Shown here piece by piece: positions 43,516 through 52,045 of a stretch of DNA of 64,000 nucleotides (within the stretch, counting starts at the first letter, position 1; each line of letters begins with the position of its first letter). The DNA is from Streptomyces clavuligerus (GTDB lineage Bacteria; Actinomycetota; Actinomycetes; Streptomycetales; Streptomycetaceae), in the NCBI RefSeq assembly GCF_005519465.1, contig NZ_CP027858.1:5022001-5086000 (forward strand). The letters run 5' to 3'. Under the pieces are notes generated by a model. The model ran no database searches and was not told the DNA's origin. It saw nothing but the letters and a program-made list of their open reading frames with translations. A program made the position numbers and the translations under genes.

Positions 43516-45300
43516 TCAGAGACCCAGCTCCACCTCGAACTCACCGGCTTCGAGGATCGCCTTGACGGCCGTCAGGTAACGGGCGGCGTCCGCGCCGTCC
43601 ACCAGACGGTGGTCGTAGGAGAGCGACAGGTACGTCATGTCACGGATGCCGATGACCGTGCCCTCGGCGGTCTCGATGACCGCCGGGCGCTTGACCGTGG
43701 CACCGATGCCCAGGATGGCGACCTGGTTCGGCGGCACGATCACCGTGTCGAACAGCGCGCCGCGCGAGCCGGTGTTGCTGATCGTGAAGGTCGCGCCCGC
43801 CAGGTCGTCCGGCGTGATCTTGTTGCCGCGGACCTTGCCGGCCAGCTCGGCCGTCTTCTTGGCGATACCGGCGATGTTGAGGTCGCCCGCGCCCTTGATG
43901 ACCGGCGTCATCAGACCCTTCTCGGAGTCGACGGCGATGCCGACGTTCTCCGAGTCGAAGTACGTGATGGTGCCCTCGTCCTCGTTGATCCGGGCGTTGA
44001 CGACCGGGTGGGCCTTCAGCGCCTGGGCCGCGGCCTTGACGTAGAACGGCATCGGGGAGAGCTTGACGCCCTCACGGGCCGCGAAGCCGTCCTTCGCCTG
44101 GGCGCGCAGCTTCATCAGCTTGGTGACGTCGACCTCGACGACCGAGGTCAGCTGGGCCTGGCTGTGCAGCGCCTTCATCATGTTGTCGCCGATGACCTTG
44201 CGCATGCGGGTCATCTTGACGGTCTGGCCGCGCAGCGGGGAGACCGCGAGGGCCGGGGCCTTCGCCGCGGGGGCGGCGGCGGCCGGGGCGGCCGGAGCCG
44301 GAGCGGCGGCCGGGGCCTTCGCGGCGGCGGCGTCGAGGACGTCCTGCTTGCGGATGCGGCCACCGACGCCGGAGCCGGACACCGAGGCGAGGTCCACGCT
44401 GTTCTCGGCGGCCAGCTTGCGCACCAGCGGGGTGACGTAGACATCGCTGCCGGAGACCGGAGCGGCGGCGGGCGCGGGCGCGGCCGGGGCGGCTGCCGGA
44501 GCCGGTGCCGGGGCAGCGACCGGCGCGGGCGCCGGAGCCGGGGCGGGCACCGGGGCGGGGGCCGGAGCCTCCTGGACCGGAGCCGGAGCCGGGGCAGCGA
44601 CCGGGGCGGGCGCCGGAGCGGCGGCCGGGGCCGGGGCCGCAGGCGCGGCGGGGGCGGCCGGAGCCGCACCCGGAGCACCGATCACGGCCAGCTTGGCGCC
44701 GACCTCGGCGGTCTCGTCCTCGCCGACCACGATCTCCAGCAGCACACCCGAGGCGGGGGCGGGGATCTCGGTGTCGACCTTGTCGGTCGAGACCTCCAGC
44801 AGCGGCTCGTCGGCCTCGACGCTCTCGCCGACCGACTTCAGCCAGCGGGTGACGGTGCCCTCGGTGACGCTCTCGCCGAGCGCGGGGAGGACCACGTCGG
44901 TGCCGGTGGCGCCACCGGCGGCCGGGGCGGGGGCCGGAGCCTCCTGGACCGGCGCGGGCGCGGCCGGGGCCTCGGCCACCGGCGCGGGGGCGACGGGGGC
45001 CTCCTGGACCGGGGCGGGGGCAGCGGCGGCTGCGGGCGCCGGGGCGGCGGCCGGGGCACCGGTGCCGTCGTCGATGAGGGCCAGCTCGGCGCCGACCTCC
45101 ACCGTCTCGTCCTCGGCGACCTTGATGGAGGTGAGGATCCCGGACGCCGGGGCGGGGATCTCGGTGTCGACCTTGTCGGTCGAGACCTCCAGCAACGGCT
45201 CATCGGCCTCGACGCGCTCGCCCTCGGCCTTCAGCCAGCGGGTGACAGTGCCCTCGGTGACGCTCTCGCCGAGCGCCGGAAGGGTTACGGAAACCGCCAT
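43516..45300 (-). CDS. sucB: Dihydrolipoamide acyltransferase (E2), two lipoyl domains
   Basis: The core E2 of the 2-oxoacid dehydrogenase system, 594 aa. It has two lipoyl domains (about 1-80 and 135-210), each with the lipoylated Lys in [17 protein letters not shown]. They are joined by long Ala/Pro linkers. A peripheral-subunit-binding domain follows ([37 protein letters not shown]), then the acyltransferase domain ending [18 protein letters not shown] (catalytic His and Asp). It is annotated SucB in many actinobacteria, where a single E2 serves both the pyruvate and oxoglutarate enzymes. AceE in the same neighbourhood fits such sharing. It lies 92 bp downstream of lpdA in the same operon. 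Confidence 0.96.
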   Translation of the reverse strand: MAVSVTLPALGESVTEGTVTRWLKAEGERVEADEPLLEVSTDKVDTEIPAPASGILTSIKVAEDETVEVGAELALIDDGTGAPAAAPAPAAAAAPAPVQEAPVAPAPVAEAPAAPAPVQEAPAPAPAAGGATGTDVVLPALGESVTEGTVTRWLKSVGESVEADEPLLEVSTDKVDTEIPAPASGVLLEIVVGEDETAEVGAKLAVIGAPGAAPAAPAAPAAPAPAAAPAPAPVAAPAPAPVQEAPAPAPVPAPAPAPAPVAAPAPAPAAAPAAPAPAAAPVSGSDVYVTPLVRKLAAENSVDLASVSGSGVGGRIRKQDVLDAAAAKAPAAAPAPAAPAAAAPAAKAPALAVSPLRGQTVKMTRMRKVIGDNMMKALHSQAQLTSVVEVDVTKLMKLRAQAKDGFAAREGVKLSPMPFYVKAAAQALKAHPVVNARINEDEGTITYFDSENVGIAVDSEKGLMTPVIKGAGDLNIAGIAKKTAELAGKVRGNKITPDDLAGATFTISNTGSRGALFDTVIVPPNQVAILGIGATVKRPAVIETAEGTVIGIRDMTYLSLSYDHRLVDGADAARYLTAVKAILEAGEFEVELGL

Positions 45301-45392
45301 GGTTTCACTTGCTCCTAACGATGGGGTCTCCCCGGCTCCGGCGGAAGCGCGAGCCCGGGGAGGGGTGCGGTAGTGGTCGTCGGCCCGAGGGC

Positions 45393-46781
45393 TCAGTCGT
45401 GGGCGTGCAGCGGCTTGCCCGCGAGGGCCAGGTGCGCCTCGCCCAGCGCCTCGTTCTGCGTCGGGTGCGCGTGGATGAGCTGCGCGACCTCGGCCGGCAG
45501 AGCCTCCCAGTTGTAGATGAGCTGTGCCTCGCCGATCTGCTCGCCCATCCGGTCACCGACCATGTGGACGCCGACCACGGCACCGTCCTTGACCTGGACG
45601 AGCTTGATCTCGCCCTGGGTCTTCAGGATCCTGCTCTTCCCGTTGCCCCCGAGGTTGTACTTGAGGGTGACGACCTTGTCCGCGCCGTAGATCTCCTTGG
45701 CCTTGGCCTCGGTGATGCCCACGGAGGCGACCTCCGGGTGGCAGTACGTCACCCGGGGCACGCCGTCGTAGTTCACCGGGACGGTGTTCAGACCGGCGAG
45801 CCGCTCTGCCACCAGGATGCCCTCGGCGAAGCCGACGTGCGCGAGCTGGAGGGTCGGGACCAGGTCGCCGACCGCGGAGATGGTGGGGACGCTGGTCCGC
45901 ATGTACTCGTCGACGAGGACATAGCCGCGGTCCATCGCGACGCCCTGCTCCTCGTAGCCGAGACCGGCCGAGACCGGGCCGCGGCCGACGGCGACCAGCA
46001 GCACCTCGGCCTCGAAGGTCTTGCCGTCCGCGAGGGTGACACGGACGCCGTCCTGCGTGTACTCGGCCTTCTGGAAGAAGGTGCCGAGGCTGAACTTGAT
46101 GCCGCGCTTGCGGAAGGCGCGCTCCAGCAGCTTGGAGCTGTTCTCGTCCTCGACCGGGACCAGGTGCTTCAGGCCCTCGACCACGGTGACCTCGGCGCCG
46201 AAGGACTTCCACACGGACGCGAACTCGACACCGATGACGCCGCCGCCGAGCACGATCGCGGAGGACGGCACACGGTCCAGCTTCAGCGCGTGGTCGGAGG
46301 AGATGATCCGGTTGCCGTCGATCTCCAGACCGGGCAGCGACTTCGGCACGGAGCCGGTCGCCAGCAGGATGTGGCGGCCCTCGACGCGCTGGCCGTTGAC
46401 GTCGACCGAGGTGGGCGAGGAGAGGCGGCCGGCGCCCTCGATGACGGTGATCTTGCGGGAGGCGATCAGCCCCGTCAGGCCCTTGTAGAGGCCCGCGATC
46501 ACGTCGTCCTTGTACTTGTGCACCGCGGCGATGTCGATGCCCTCGAACGCGGTACGGACACCGAACTGCTCCGACTCGCGGGACTGGTCGGCGACCTCGC
46601 CCGCGTGCAGCAGCGCCTTGGTGGGGATGCAGCCGTAGTGCAGGCAGGTGCCGCCGAGCTTGTCCTTCTCGATCAGGGCGACGCTCAGGCCGAGCTGGGC
46701 TCCGCGCAGCGCCGCAGCGTAACCGCCGCTACCGCCGCCGAGGATCACTAGGTCGAAAACGGTGCTGGCGTCGTTCGCCAC
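45393..46781 (-). CDS. lpdA: Dihydrolipoyl dehydrogenase (E3)
   Basis: The flavoprotein that reoxidises dihydrolipoyl groups with NAD+. It is 462 aa. Seen: FAD motif [20 protein letters not shown], redox-active disulfide [23 protein letters not shown] motif [20 protein letters not shown], second FAD motif [20 protein letters not shown] and the catalytic His-Glu in [17 protein letters not shown]. The GTG at 46781 is chosen because GGAGG lies 7 nt upstream and [18 protein letters not shown] is the usual N-terminus; longer starts run into the leader. It forms an operon with E2, which follows after 92 bp. Confidence 0.98.
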   Translation of the reverse strand: MANDASTVFDLVILGGGSGGYAAALRGAQLGLSVALIEKDKLGGTCLHYGCIPTKALLHAGEVADQSRESEQFGVRTAFEGIDIAAVHKYKDDVIAGLYKGLTGLIASRKITVIEGAGRLSSPTSVDVNGQRVEGRHILLATGSVPKSLPGLEIDGNRIISSDHALKLDRVPSSAIVLGGGVIGVEFASVWKSFGAEVTVVEGLKHLVPVEDENSSKLLERAFRKRGIKFSLGTFFQKAEYTQDGVRVTLADGKTFEAEVLLVAVGRGPVSAGLGYEEQGVAMDRGYVLVDEYMRTSVPTISAVGDLVPTLQLAHVGFAEGILVAERLAGLNTVPVNYDGVPRVTYCHPEVASVGITEAKAKEIYGADKVVTLKYNLGGNGKSRILKTQGEIKLVQVKDGAVVGVHMVGDRMGEQIGEAQLIYNWEALPAEVAQLIHAHPTQNEALGEAHLALAGKPLHAHD

Positions 46782-47090
46782 GTCACGTCCTCCATGCATG
46801 CGCGCCGGTCGCCGGGGTCCCCTCACCCAGGGGAGTCCGGCCCTTCGGCTGGTGTGCGGCCGATGTCTCGTCGGCCCTTAGGTCGGGGCCCTGTCCTGCC
46901 GAGGACCCATCTTTGCACTTGTTGCGGAAAGACGGGACGCGGGGCGGGCCTCTGCGGGCGTCTGATCGATCACCCTTGTGGCTACCGGTGAGTAGCAACG
47001 CGGTGCGCCGTCCGTCGATTCCCGGGGCCGGGCGCCCCGCCGTTCGTCCAGAGCGAACGCGGGGGATCCGGCCGATCGCACGGGCAGCGG
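46782..47090. other. lpdA leader/promoter region
   Basis: 309 bp upstream of lpdA with no gene. It includes a comparatively AT-rich pocket around 46910-47000 that should contain the promoter. No recognisable riboswitch or operator was seen. Confidence 0.5.
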
Positions 47091-47127
47091 CCCGCGGCCC
47101 GTACGGGGGTGCCGTACGGGCCGCGGG
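47091..47127 (-). terminator. Terminator hairpin after pepA (distal)
   Basis: A perfect 16-bp stem: CCCGCGGCCCGTACGG (47091-47106) with its complement (47112-47127) around a 5-nt loop. The second of two hairpins downstream of pepA. Confidence 0.82.
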
Positions 47128-47134
47128 GACGGGT

Positions 47135-47171
47135 GGCCGGGCGCCCGCGCGGGGTGCCCGCGCGCCCGGCC
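47135..47171 (-). terminator. Terminator hairpin after pepA (proximal)
   Basis: GGCCGGGCGC pairs with GCGCCCGGCC across a GC-rich loop, ending 6 bp from the pepA stop. Together with the next hairpin it gives a double terminator. Confidence 0.65.
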
Positions 47172-47177
47172 GGGGCG

Positions 47178-48701
47178 TCAGCCCAGCTCGCCGTCGGCGA
47201 TCCGCTCCGCGAGACGGACCAGGGTGCGCACCGAGGAGCCGGTGCCGCCCTTGGGGGTGTACCCGTACGGGGCACTCTCGTGGAAGGCCGGGCCCGCGAT
47301 GTCCAGGTGCGCCCAGCTGATGCCCTCGCCCACGAACTCCTGGAGGAAGAGACCGGCGACCAGGCCGCCGCCCATCCGCTCGCCCATGTTGGCCATGTCC
47401 GCGACCTGGGAGTCCATGCCCTTGCGCAGCTCGGCGGGGAGCGGCATCGGCCAGGACTGCTCACCGGCCTCCTCGGCGGTCTCGTGGACCGCGGTGCGGA
47501 AGGCGTCGTCGTTGGCCATCACACCGAAGGTGCGGTTGCCGAGCGCCAGCACCATCGCGCCGGTCAGCGTGGCGACGTCCACCATGGCGTCCGGCTTCTC
47601 CTCGGACGCCTTCCACAGCGCGTCCGCGAGCACCAGCCGGCCCTCGGCGTCGGTGTTCAGCACCTCGACCGTCTTGCCGCTGTACATCCGCAGGACGTCG
47701 CCGGGGCGGGTGGCCGAACCGGACGGCATGTTCTCGGCGAGCGCGAGCCAGCCGGTGACGTTGACCGCGAGGCCGAGCCGCGCGGCGGCGACGACGGCGG
47801 CGAAGACCGCGGCGGCGCCGCTCATGTCGCACTTCATCGTCTCGTTGTGACCGGCCGGCTTCAGCGAGATGCCGCCCGAGTCGTAGGTGATGCCCTTGCC
47901 GACCAGCGCCAGCGTCCTGGCGTCCTTGGCGTGGGTGTAGGTGAGCTTCACCAGGCGCGGCGGGTTGGCGGAGCCCTGGCCGACGCCGATCAGGCCGCCG
48001 TAGCCGCCCTTGAGCAGCGCCTTCTCGTCCAGGATCTGGACCTTGAGGCCGTGCTCCTTGCCCGCGGCGGACGCCACGGCGGCGAACGCCTCGGGGGTCA
48101 GCTCATTGCCGGGGGTGTTGATCAGGTCGCGGCAGCGGTTCAGCTCCTCGACGACGATCTGCGCGCGCTCGGCGGCGGCCTTGTGGGCCTTGTCGCGCGG
48201 CTTGGCGCCCAGCAGGGCGACCTCGGCCAGCGGCTGCTTGGCGCCGCGGGCGTCCTTCTTGCCCATGCCCTGGTAGGCCGTGAAGGCGTACGCGCCCATC
48301 AGCGCGCCCTCGGCGATCGCGCCGGTGTCCTCGGCGGCCTCGATCGGCAGCGCGAACGCGGCCTTCTTGGAGCCGTGCAGGACCCGGGCGGCGGTGCCCG
48401 CGGCGCGGCGCAGGACCTCGGCCTCGAACGCCTCGCCCTCCTCCGGCGCGGCACCGAGGCCGACCGCCAGCACCACCGGGGCCTTGATCCCCTCGGGCGA
48501 CGGCAGCTTGGTCACCTCGCCCTCGGCACCGGTGGCCCCGAGGGTCTCCAGCACCGCGGCGAGCTTTCCGCCGAACGCGTTGTCCACGGTCTCCGCGCCC
48601 GGTGCGACCACCGGGCCCTTGGCGCCCTTCGCGACCCCGACGACAAGGGCGTCGGCGCGCAACGTCGCAGCGCCGGCAGTGCTGAGAGTGAGAGCAGTCA
48701 C
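47178..48701 (-). CDS. pepA: Leucyl aminopeptidase (M17)
   Basis: A cytosolic, two-metal aminopeptidase of 507 aa. The N-terminal domain (about 1-160) is variable. The catalytic domain has LVGKGITYDSGGISLKPAGH (metal-binding Lys and Asp), MKCDMSGAAAVFAAVVAAA and the M17 signature EVLNTDAEGRLVLADALWKA (NTDAEGRL), with the bicarbonate-site Arg inside it. The C-terminus has SWAHLDIAGPAFHESAPYG. A GTG at 48701 (VTALTLSTAGAATL) is the chosen start since homologues begin TALTLS; a ribosome site is weak. The gene stands alone with a double hairpin downstream. Confidence 0.96.
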   Translation of the reverse strand: MTALTLSTAGAATLRADALVVGVAKGAKGPVVAPGAETVDNAFGGKLAAVLETLGATGAEGEVTKLPSPEGIKAPVVLAVGLGAAPEEGEAFEAEVLRRAAGTAARVLHGSKKAAFALPIEAAEDTGAIAEGALMGAYAFTAYQGMGKKDARGAKQPLAEVALLGAKPRDKAHKAAAERAQIVVEELNRCRDLINTPGNELTPEAFAAVASAAGKEHGLKVQILDEKALLKGGYGGLIGVGQGSANPPRLVKLTYTHAKDARTLALVGKGITYDSGGISLKPAGHNETMKCDMSGAAAVFAAVVAAARLGLAVNVTGWLALAENMPSGSATRPGDVLRMYSGKTVEVLNTDAEGRLVLADALWKASEEKPDAMVDVATLTGAMVLALGNRTFGVMANDDAFRTAVHETAEEAGEQSWPMPLPAELRKGMDSQVADMANMGERMGGGLVAGLFLQEFVGEGISWAHLDIAGPAFHESAPYGYTPKGGTGSSVRTLVRLAERIADGELG

Positions 48702-49082
48702 GGTGGTGAAATCTCGCTTCCGTTGAGTTCCGGGGCCAAACGGCCGTTGTGGGGACAGGTCGACATCCCGCGCGGCACAGCGTACGCGCGACCGTGCGGG
48801 CCGCTGACGGCGGCGTTCGTTCACCCGTGCGTGGGATGTCCGCACGGCTGTCCGTCCACCGGGCAACTGGCCTGTACGGGAGTGGTGTTGCCCGCCGGGG
48901 TGCCGGACGGCGCACGGTGGGCGGGTGTGACCCGGACGGGTACCCGTGTGCCCGCTCAGGCACCAGGAAGACGTACCCGGGGGTCCGGGGGTTCGCACGG
49001 ACCCGGGGAAATCACTCTGTGAGCCCCCGGCGTACGCCCGCCCGGCACCCCGCTGGACAGCGGCGAGCGGGGGCGGGGCGGG
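48702..49082. other. Intergenic region between pepA and cobS
   Basis: 381 bp with no supportable gene. It should hold the pepA promoter and the end of the cobS transcript. Around 48830-48960 there are ACGGG/CGGG-type short repeats but no clear hairpin, and no cobalamin riboswitch pattern was found. Confidence 0.5.
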
Positions 49083-49922
49083 TCAGCCGAGGACCAGCGC
49101 CAGCAGACAGGCCGTCGCCGCCGTCTCCGCCAGCGCGCCGTAGACATCGCCGGTCACCCCGCCGAAGCGGCGGACGCAGTGCCGCAGCAGCAGCCCGGCC
49201 GCGATGAGCCCGAGGACCGCGGCGAGCCCGTACCGCAGCGCCCCGGGGCCGCCGGGGGCCGTGCCGAGCCCCGCCCCGGCGAGGACCACCAGGGCGGCGG
49301 CCGACCAGGCCGTCCGGACGGGCAGCACCTCGGCGACCGCCGCGCCCAGGCCCTCGGGGCGGGCCGCGGGGACCCCCGTACGGGAGGCGACGGTGAGGGC
49401 GAGCCGCGCGGTCACCGCCGCGAGGAGCGCGCCGAGCGCGCCGTGGGCCCACCCCCTCCCATACAGCTCGGCCAAGGCCGCGACCTGCGCGAACAGCGTG
49501 AACAGCAGGGTGATCACTCCGAACGGCCCGATGTCGGACCGCTTCATGACCGCCAGCGCCCCGGCGGCGGGCCGCGCGCTGCCGAGACCGTCCGCCGTGT
49601 CGGCGAGCCCGTCCAGATGGAGCCCCCGGGTCAGCGCGGCGGGGACGGCCGCCGTGGCGACCGCCGCGACCAGCGGACCCGAGCCGAGCAGGGCGGACGC
49701 CGCGCCCAGCGCGCCCGCGCACAGCCCCACCACCGCTCCGGCCAGCGGCGCGCAGAGCATGCCGGCGCGGGCCGCGCCCCGGTCCCAGCGGGTCACCCGG
49801 ACGGGCAGCGCGGTCAGGGTGCCGAACGCGAAGCGGACGCCCGTCCCCATCCCCGCCCGCGCGCTCGTACCGCCTGTTCCGTCCGTGCCGCCGGTGTGGT
49901 CCGTCCCGCTCATGTCGTTCAC
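49083..49922 (-). CDS. cobS: Adenosylcobinamide-GDP ribazoletransferase
   Basis: The membrane enzyme that joins adenosylcobinamide-GDP and alpha-ribazole in the last steps of cobalamin synthesis. It is 279 aa. Hallmarks: GVRFAFGTLTALPVRVTRWD near the start, LTRGLHLDGLADTADGLGSA (metal-binding Asp cluster), AVMKRSDIGPFGVITLLFTL, then several membrane helices to LAETAATACLLALVLG. The N-terminal 25 residues are a Gly/Thr-rich low-complexity tail (GTDHTGGTDGTGGTSARAG). CobT and CobU lie 1-4 kb away. It is divergent from the membrane-protein gene at 50039. Confidence 0.95.
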   Translation of the reverse strand: MNDMSGTDHTGGTDGTGGTSARAGMGTGVRFAFGTLTALPVRVTRWDRGAARAGMLCAPLAGAVVGLCAGALGAASALLGSGPLVAAVATAAVPAALTRGLHLDGLADTADGLGSARPAAGALAVMKRSDIGPFGVITLLFTLFAQVAALAELYGRGWAHGALGALLAAVTARLALTVASRTGVPAARPEGLGAAVAEVLPVRTAWSAAALVVLAGAGLGTAPGGPGALRYGLAAVLGLIAAGLLLRHCVRRFGGVTGDVYGALAETAATACLLALVLG

Positions 49923-49986
49923 CGGCGCAGGGTAGCCCGCTCGCCCTCCCCCAGCACGGTAGATTCCCGTTCAAATGCAGCGATAA

Positions 49987-50015
49987 GGGATATAGGGATA
50001 TAGCGATCAGGGATA
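49987..50015. promoter_or_regulatory. Triple GGGATA motif in the cobS/membrane-protein divergent region
   Basis: GGGATA occurs at 49987, 49995 and 50010 in an AT-rich pocket (ATATAGGGATATAGCGATC) between the divergent genes and only 24 bp before the membrane-protein start. It may be a regulator site or part of an unusual promoter. Confidence 0.4.
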
Positions 50016-50038
50016 GAGAGCGCCCTGAAGGGAACGGC

Positions 50039-50791
50039 ATGGGCGGCTGGTTCACCCGCAACATCGTGGAACCGGGCAAGCTCCCGATGGTGCTCGCCCT
50101 TGCCTCGTTCGTCCTCACCTTTCTGCTCACCCGGACCGTCACCCGGCTGATCAGGGCGGGACGCGGCCCCTTCCGGAACATCACCGCCGGGGGAACGCAC
50201 ATCCACCATGTGGTGCCCGGGGTGGTCCTCACCCTCGTCGGCGGCTTCGGCGCGGTCGGCGCCGGGCGCCACGGGCTGGGAGCCTCCCTCTGCGCGGTCG
50301 TCTTCGGCATCGGCGCGGGGCTCGTCCTCGACGAGTTCGCCCTCATCGTCCATATCGACGATGTCTACTGGACCGAGGAGGGACGGCAGAGCGTGGAGGC
50401 CGTCGTGCTCGCCACCGCCCTCGCCGCGCTGGTCATCGGCGGTTTCTCACCCCTCGACGTCGCCTCGATCAGCCCCGGCGAACGCCAGAACCGGGCTGCC
50501 TTCGTCGTCACCCTGCTGCTGAACTTCCTCCTCGCCCTGATCACGCTCGCCAAGGGCAAGGCCCGGATGGCGATCATCGGGACCCTGGTCCCCTTCGTCG
50601 CGATCGTCGGCGCGGTACGGCTGGCCCGGCCCGGGTCGCCCTGGGCCCGGCGCCTCTACCGCCGCAGGCCCCGGGCCCGGGCGCGGGCCCGGCTCCGCTC
50701 CTACCGCCACGACCGGCGCTGGGACCGCCCCCGCCGCCGCTTCCAGGACTTCATCGGCGGCGCGCCCGGCCGCCCGCCCGAACAGCGCTGA
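50039..50791 (+). CDS. Integral membrane protein, conserved in Streptomyces, unknown function
   Basis: A 250-aa protein with about six membrane helices: LALASFVLTFLLTRTVTRLI near the start, VVPGVVLTLVGGFGAVGAG, a helix followed by the charged motif LVLDEFALIVHIDDVYWTEE, VLATALAALVIGGFS, FVVTLLLNFLLALITLAKG and IGTLVPFVAIVGAVRLARPG. His residues in AGGTHIHHVVPG and the acidic DEF...HIDD...E motif look functional, perhaps metal or proton handling. The C-terminal 60 residues are very Arg-rich, so the tail should be cytosolic. AAGGGA precedes the ATG by 6 nt. It lies amid cobalamin genes but convergent with cobT, so no operon link. Confidence 0.82.
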   Translation: MGGWFTRNIVEPGKLPMVLALASFVLTFLLTRTVTRLIRAGRGPFRNITAGGTHIHHVVPGVVLTLVGGFGAVGAGRHGLGASLCAVVFGIGAGLVLDEFALIVHIDDVYWTEEGRQSVEAVVLATALAALVIGGFSPLDVASISPGERQNRAAFVVTLLLNFLLALITLAKGKARMAIIGTLVPFVAIVGAVRLARPGSPWARRLYRRRPRARARARLRSYRHDRRWDRPRRRFQDFIGGAPGRPPEQR

Positions 50792-50844
50792 ACGGGAACG
50801 GGGGACTCGGCGCGGCTGTCGCACCGGTCGCGCCGCCGGGCCGG

Positions 50845-52017
50845 TCAGCCCGCGGCGACCCGACCCGCGCCGTCCGCCCCGTCGGGCTTCTCGGGCTCCT
50901 TGGAGCCGTCCGGCTCATCCGCGCCATCCGTGCCATCTGCGTCATCTGCGTCATCTGTGTCATCCGTGTCGGACGACCGCTCCGGCAACTCGGCCGCCAG
51001 CGCGGCAGCCGCCTGGACGAACGGAAGCGCGAGCAGCGCCCCCGCCCCCTCCCCGACCGTGACACCGTGGTCCAGGAGCGGGGTGAGCGCCATCCGGTCC
51101 AGCGCCTTCGCCTGCGCCGGCTCCCCGCTCAGCTGACCCGCCAGCCACCAGTCCGGCGCCCGGAACGCGGCCCGCTGTGCCACCAGCGCACACGCCGCCG
51201 ACACCACCCCGTCCAGGATCACCGGCATCCGGCGCACCGCGCTCTGGAGCAGAAAACCCGTCATCGCGGCCAGATCCGCGCCCCCCACCGCCGCCAGCAG
51301 CTCCAACTGGTCCCCGAGGACCGGCCGGGCCCGGCGCAGCGCGTCCCGGATCGCCGCGCACTTGCGCATCCACGCCAGATCGTCGATGCCCGCGCCGCCG
51401 CGCCCCGTCACCAGCGAGGCGTCCGTCCCGCACAGGGCCGCGATCAGCGTGGACGCGGGCGTCGTCCCGCCCACGCTCAGATCGCCGAGGACCACCGCGT
51501 CGGTGCCCGAGTCGGCCTCCTCGTCCGCGATCGCCATCCCGAGCCGGACCGCGCGCTCGGCCTCCTCGGCCGTCAGCGCGTCCTCCACGTCGATGCGCCC
51601 GCTGCCGCGCCGCACCCGGTGGCGCACCACCTCGTCCGGCAGCAGCGCCGGATCGCAGTCCAGCCCCGCGTCCACGATCCGCAGCGGCACCCCCGCCCGG
51701 CGCGCCAGCACCGCGACCGGGGTCCCGCCCTCCAGCGCCGCCCGCACCAGCCGGTGCGCGGTGCCCGCCGCACGGCCCGAGACCTCCAGGGACGCCACCC
51801 CGTGGTCCCCGGCGAACAGCACCGCCTTGGGCCGCTCGATCGGCCGCACCGGCACCGAGCCCTGAGCGGCCGCCAGCCATTCACCCAGCTCGTCCAGGCG
51901 CCCCAGCGCCCCGCCCGGGACCACCAGGCGCTCCCGGCGCTCCTCGGCGTCGCGCCGGACGCCGCTGTCGGGACGCTCGATCAGTTCGGAGAAGTCATCG
52001 AGATTCAGCCTGCTCAT
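50845..52017 (-). CDS. cobT: Nicotinate-nucleotide-dimethylbenzimidazole phosphoribosyltransferase
   Basis: CobT makes alpha-ribazole phosphate, the lower-ligand precursor of cobalamin. It is 390 aa. Seen: LGRLDELGEWLAAAQGSVPV, AVLFAGDHGVASLEVSGRAA, VVLGDLSVGGTTPASTLIAA, DALRRARPVLGDQLELLAAV with GGADLAAMTGFLL, and the catalytic Glu in LDHGVTVGEGAGALLALPFV. After the core the C-terminal tail (about 355-390) is an acidic repeat (DTDDTDDADDADGTDGAD) encoded by a 9-bp-period repeat. The ATG at 52017 (MSRLNLDDFSEL) lies 28 bp after the MBL-CobU gene, so the two are one operon. Confidence 0.95.
   Translation of the reverse strand: MSRLNLDDFSELIERPDSGVRRDAEERRERLVVPGGALGRLDELGEWLAAAQGSVPVRPIERPKAVLFAGDHGVASLEVSGRAAGTAHRLVRAALEGGTPVAVLARRAGVPLRIVDAGLDCDPALLPDEVVRHRVRRGSGRIDVEDALTAEEAERAVRLGMAIADEEADSGTDAVVLGDLSVGGTTPASTLIAALCGTDASLVTGRGGAGIDDLAWMRKCAAIRDALRRARPVLGDQLELLAAVGGADLAAMTGFLLQSAVRRMPVILDGVVSAACALVAQRAAFRAPDWWLAGQLSGEPAQAKALDRMALTPLLDHGVTVGEGAGALLALPFVQAAAALAAELPERSSDTDDTDDADDADGTDGADEPDGSKEPEKPDGADGAGRVAAG
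50926..50971. repeat. 9-bp-period tandem repeat in the cobT tail
   Basis: Variants of GTCATCTGC (GTCATCTGT, GTCATCCGT, GCCATCCGT) follow each other and encode Asp-rich triplets on the minus strand. Less regular than the epimerase repeat, so older. Confidence 0.8.
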
Positions 52018-52045
52018 TCGCCGAACAGTACCGGGTGGCACCCGC

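Noticed and set aside
46782..46826. Longer start for lpdA
   Set aside because: The upstream codons have no ribosome site, while the GTG at 46781 follows GGAGG and gives the usual 462-aa length.
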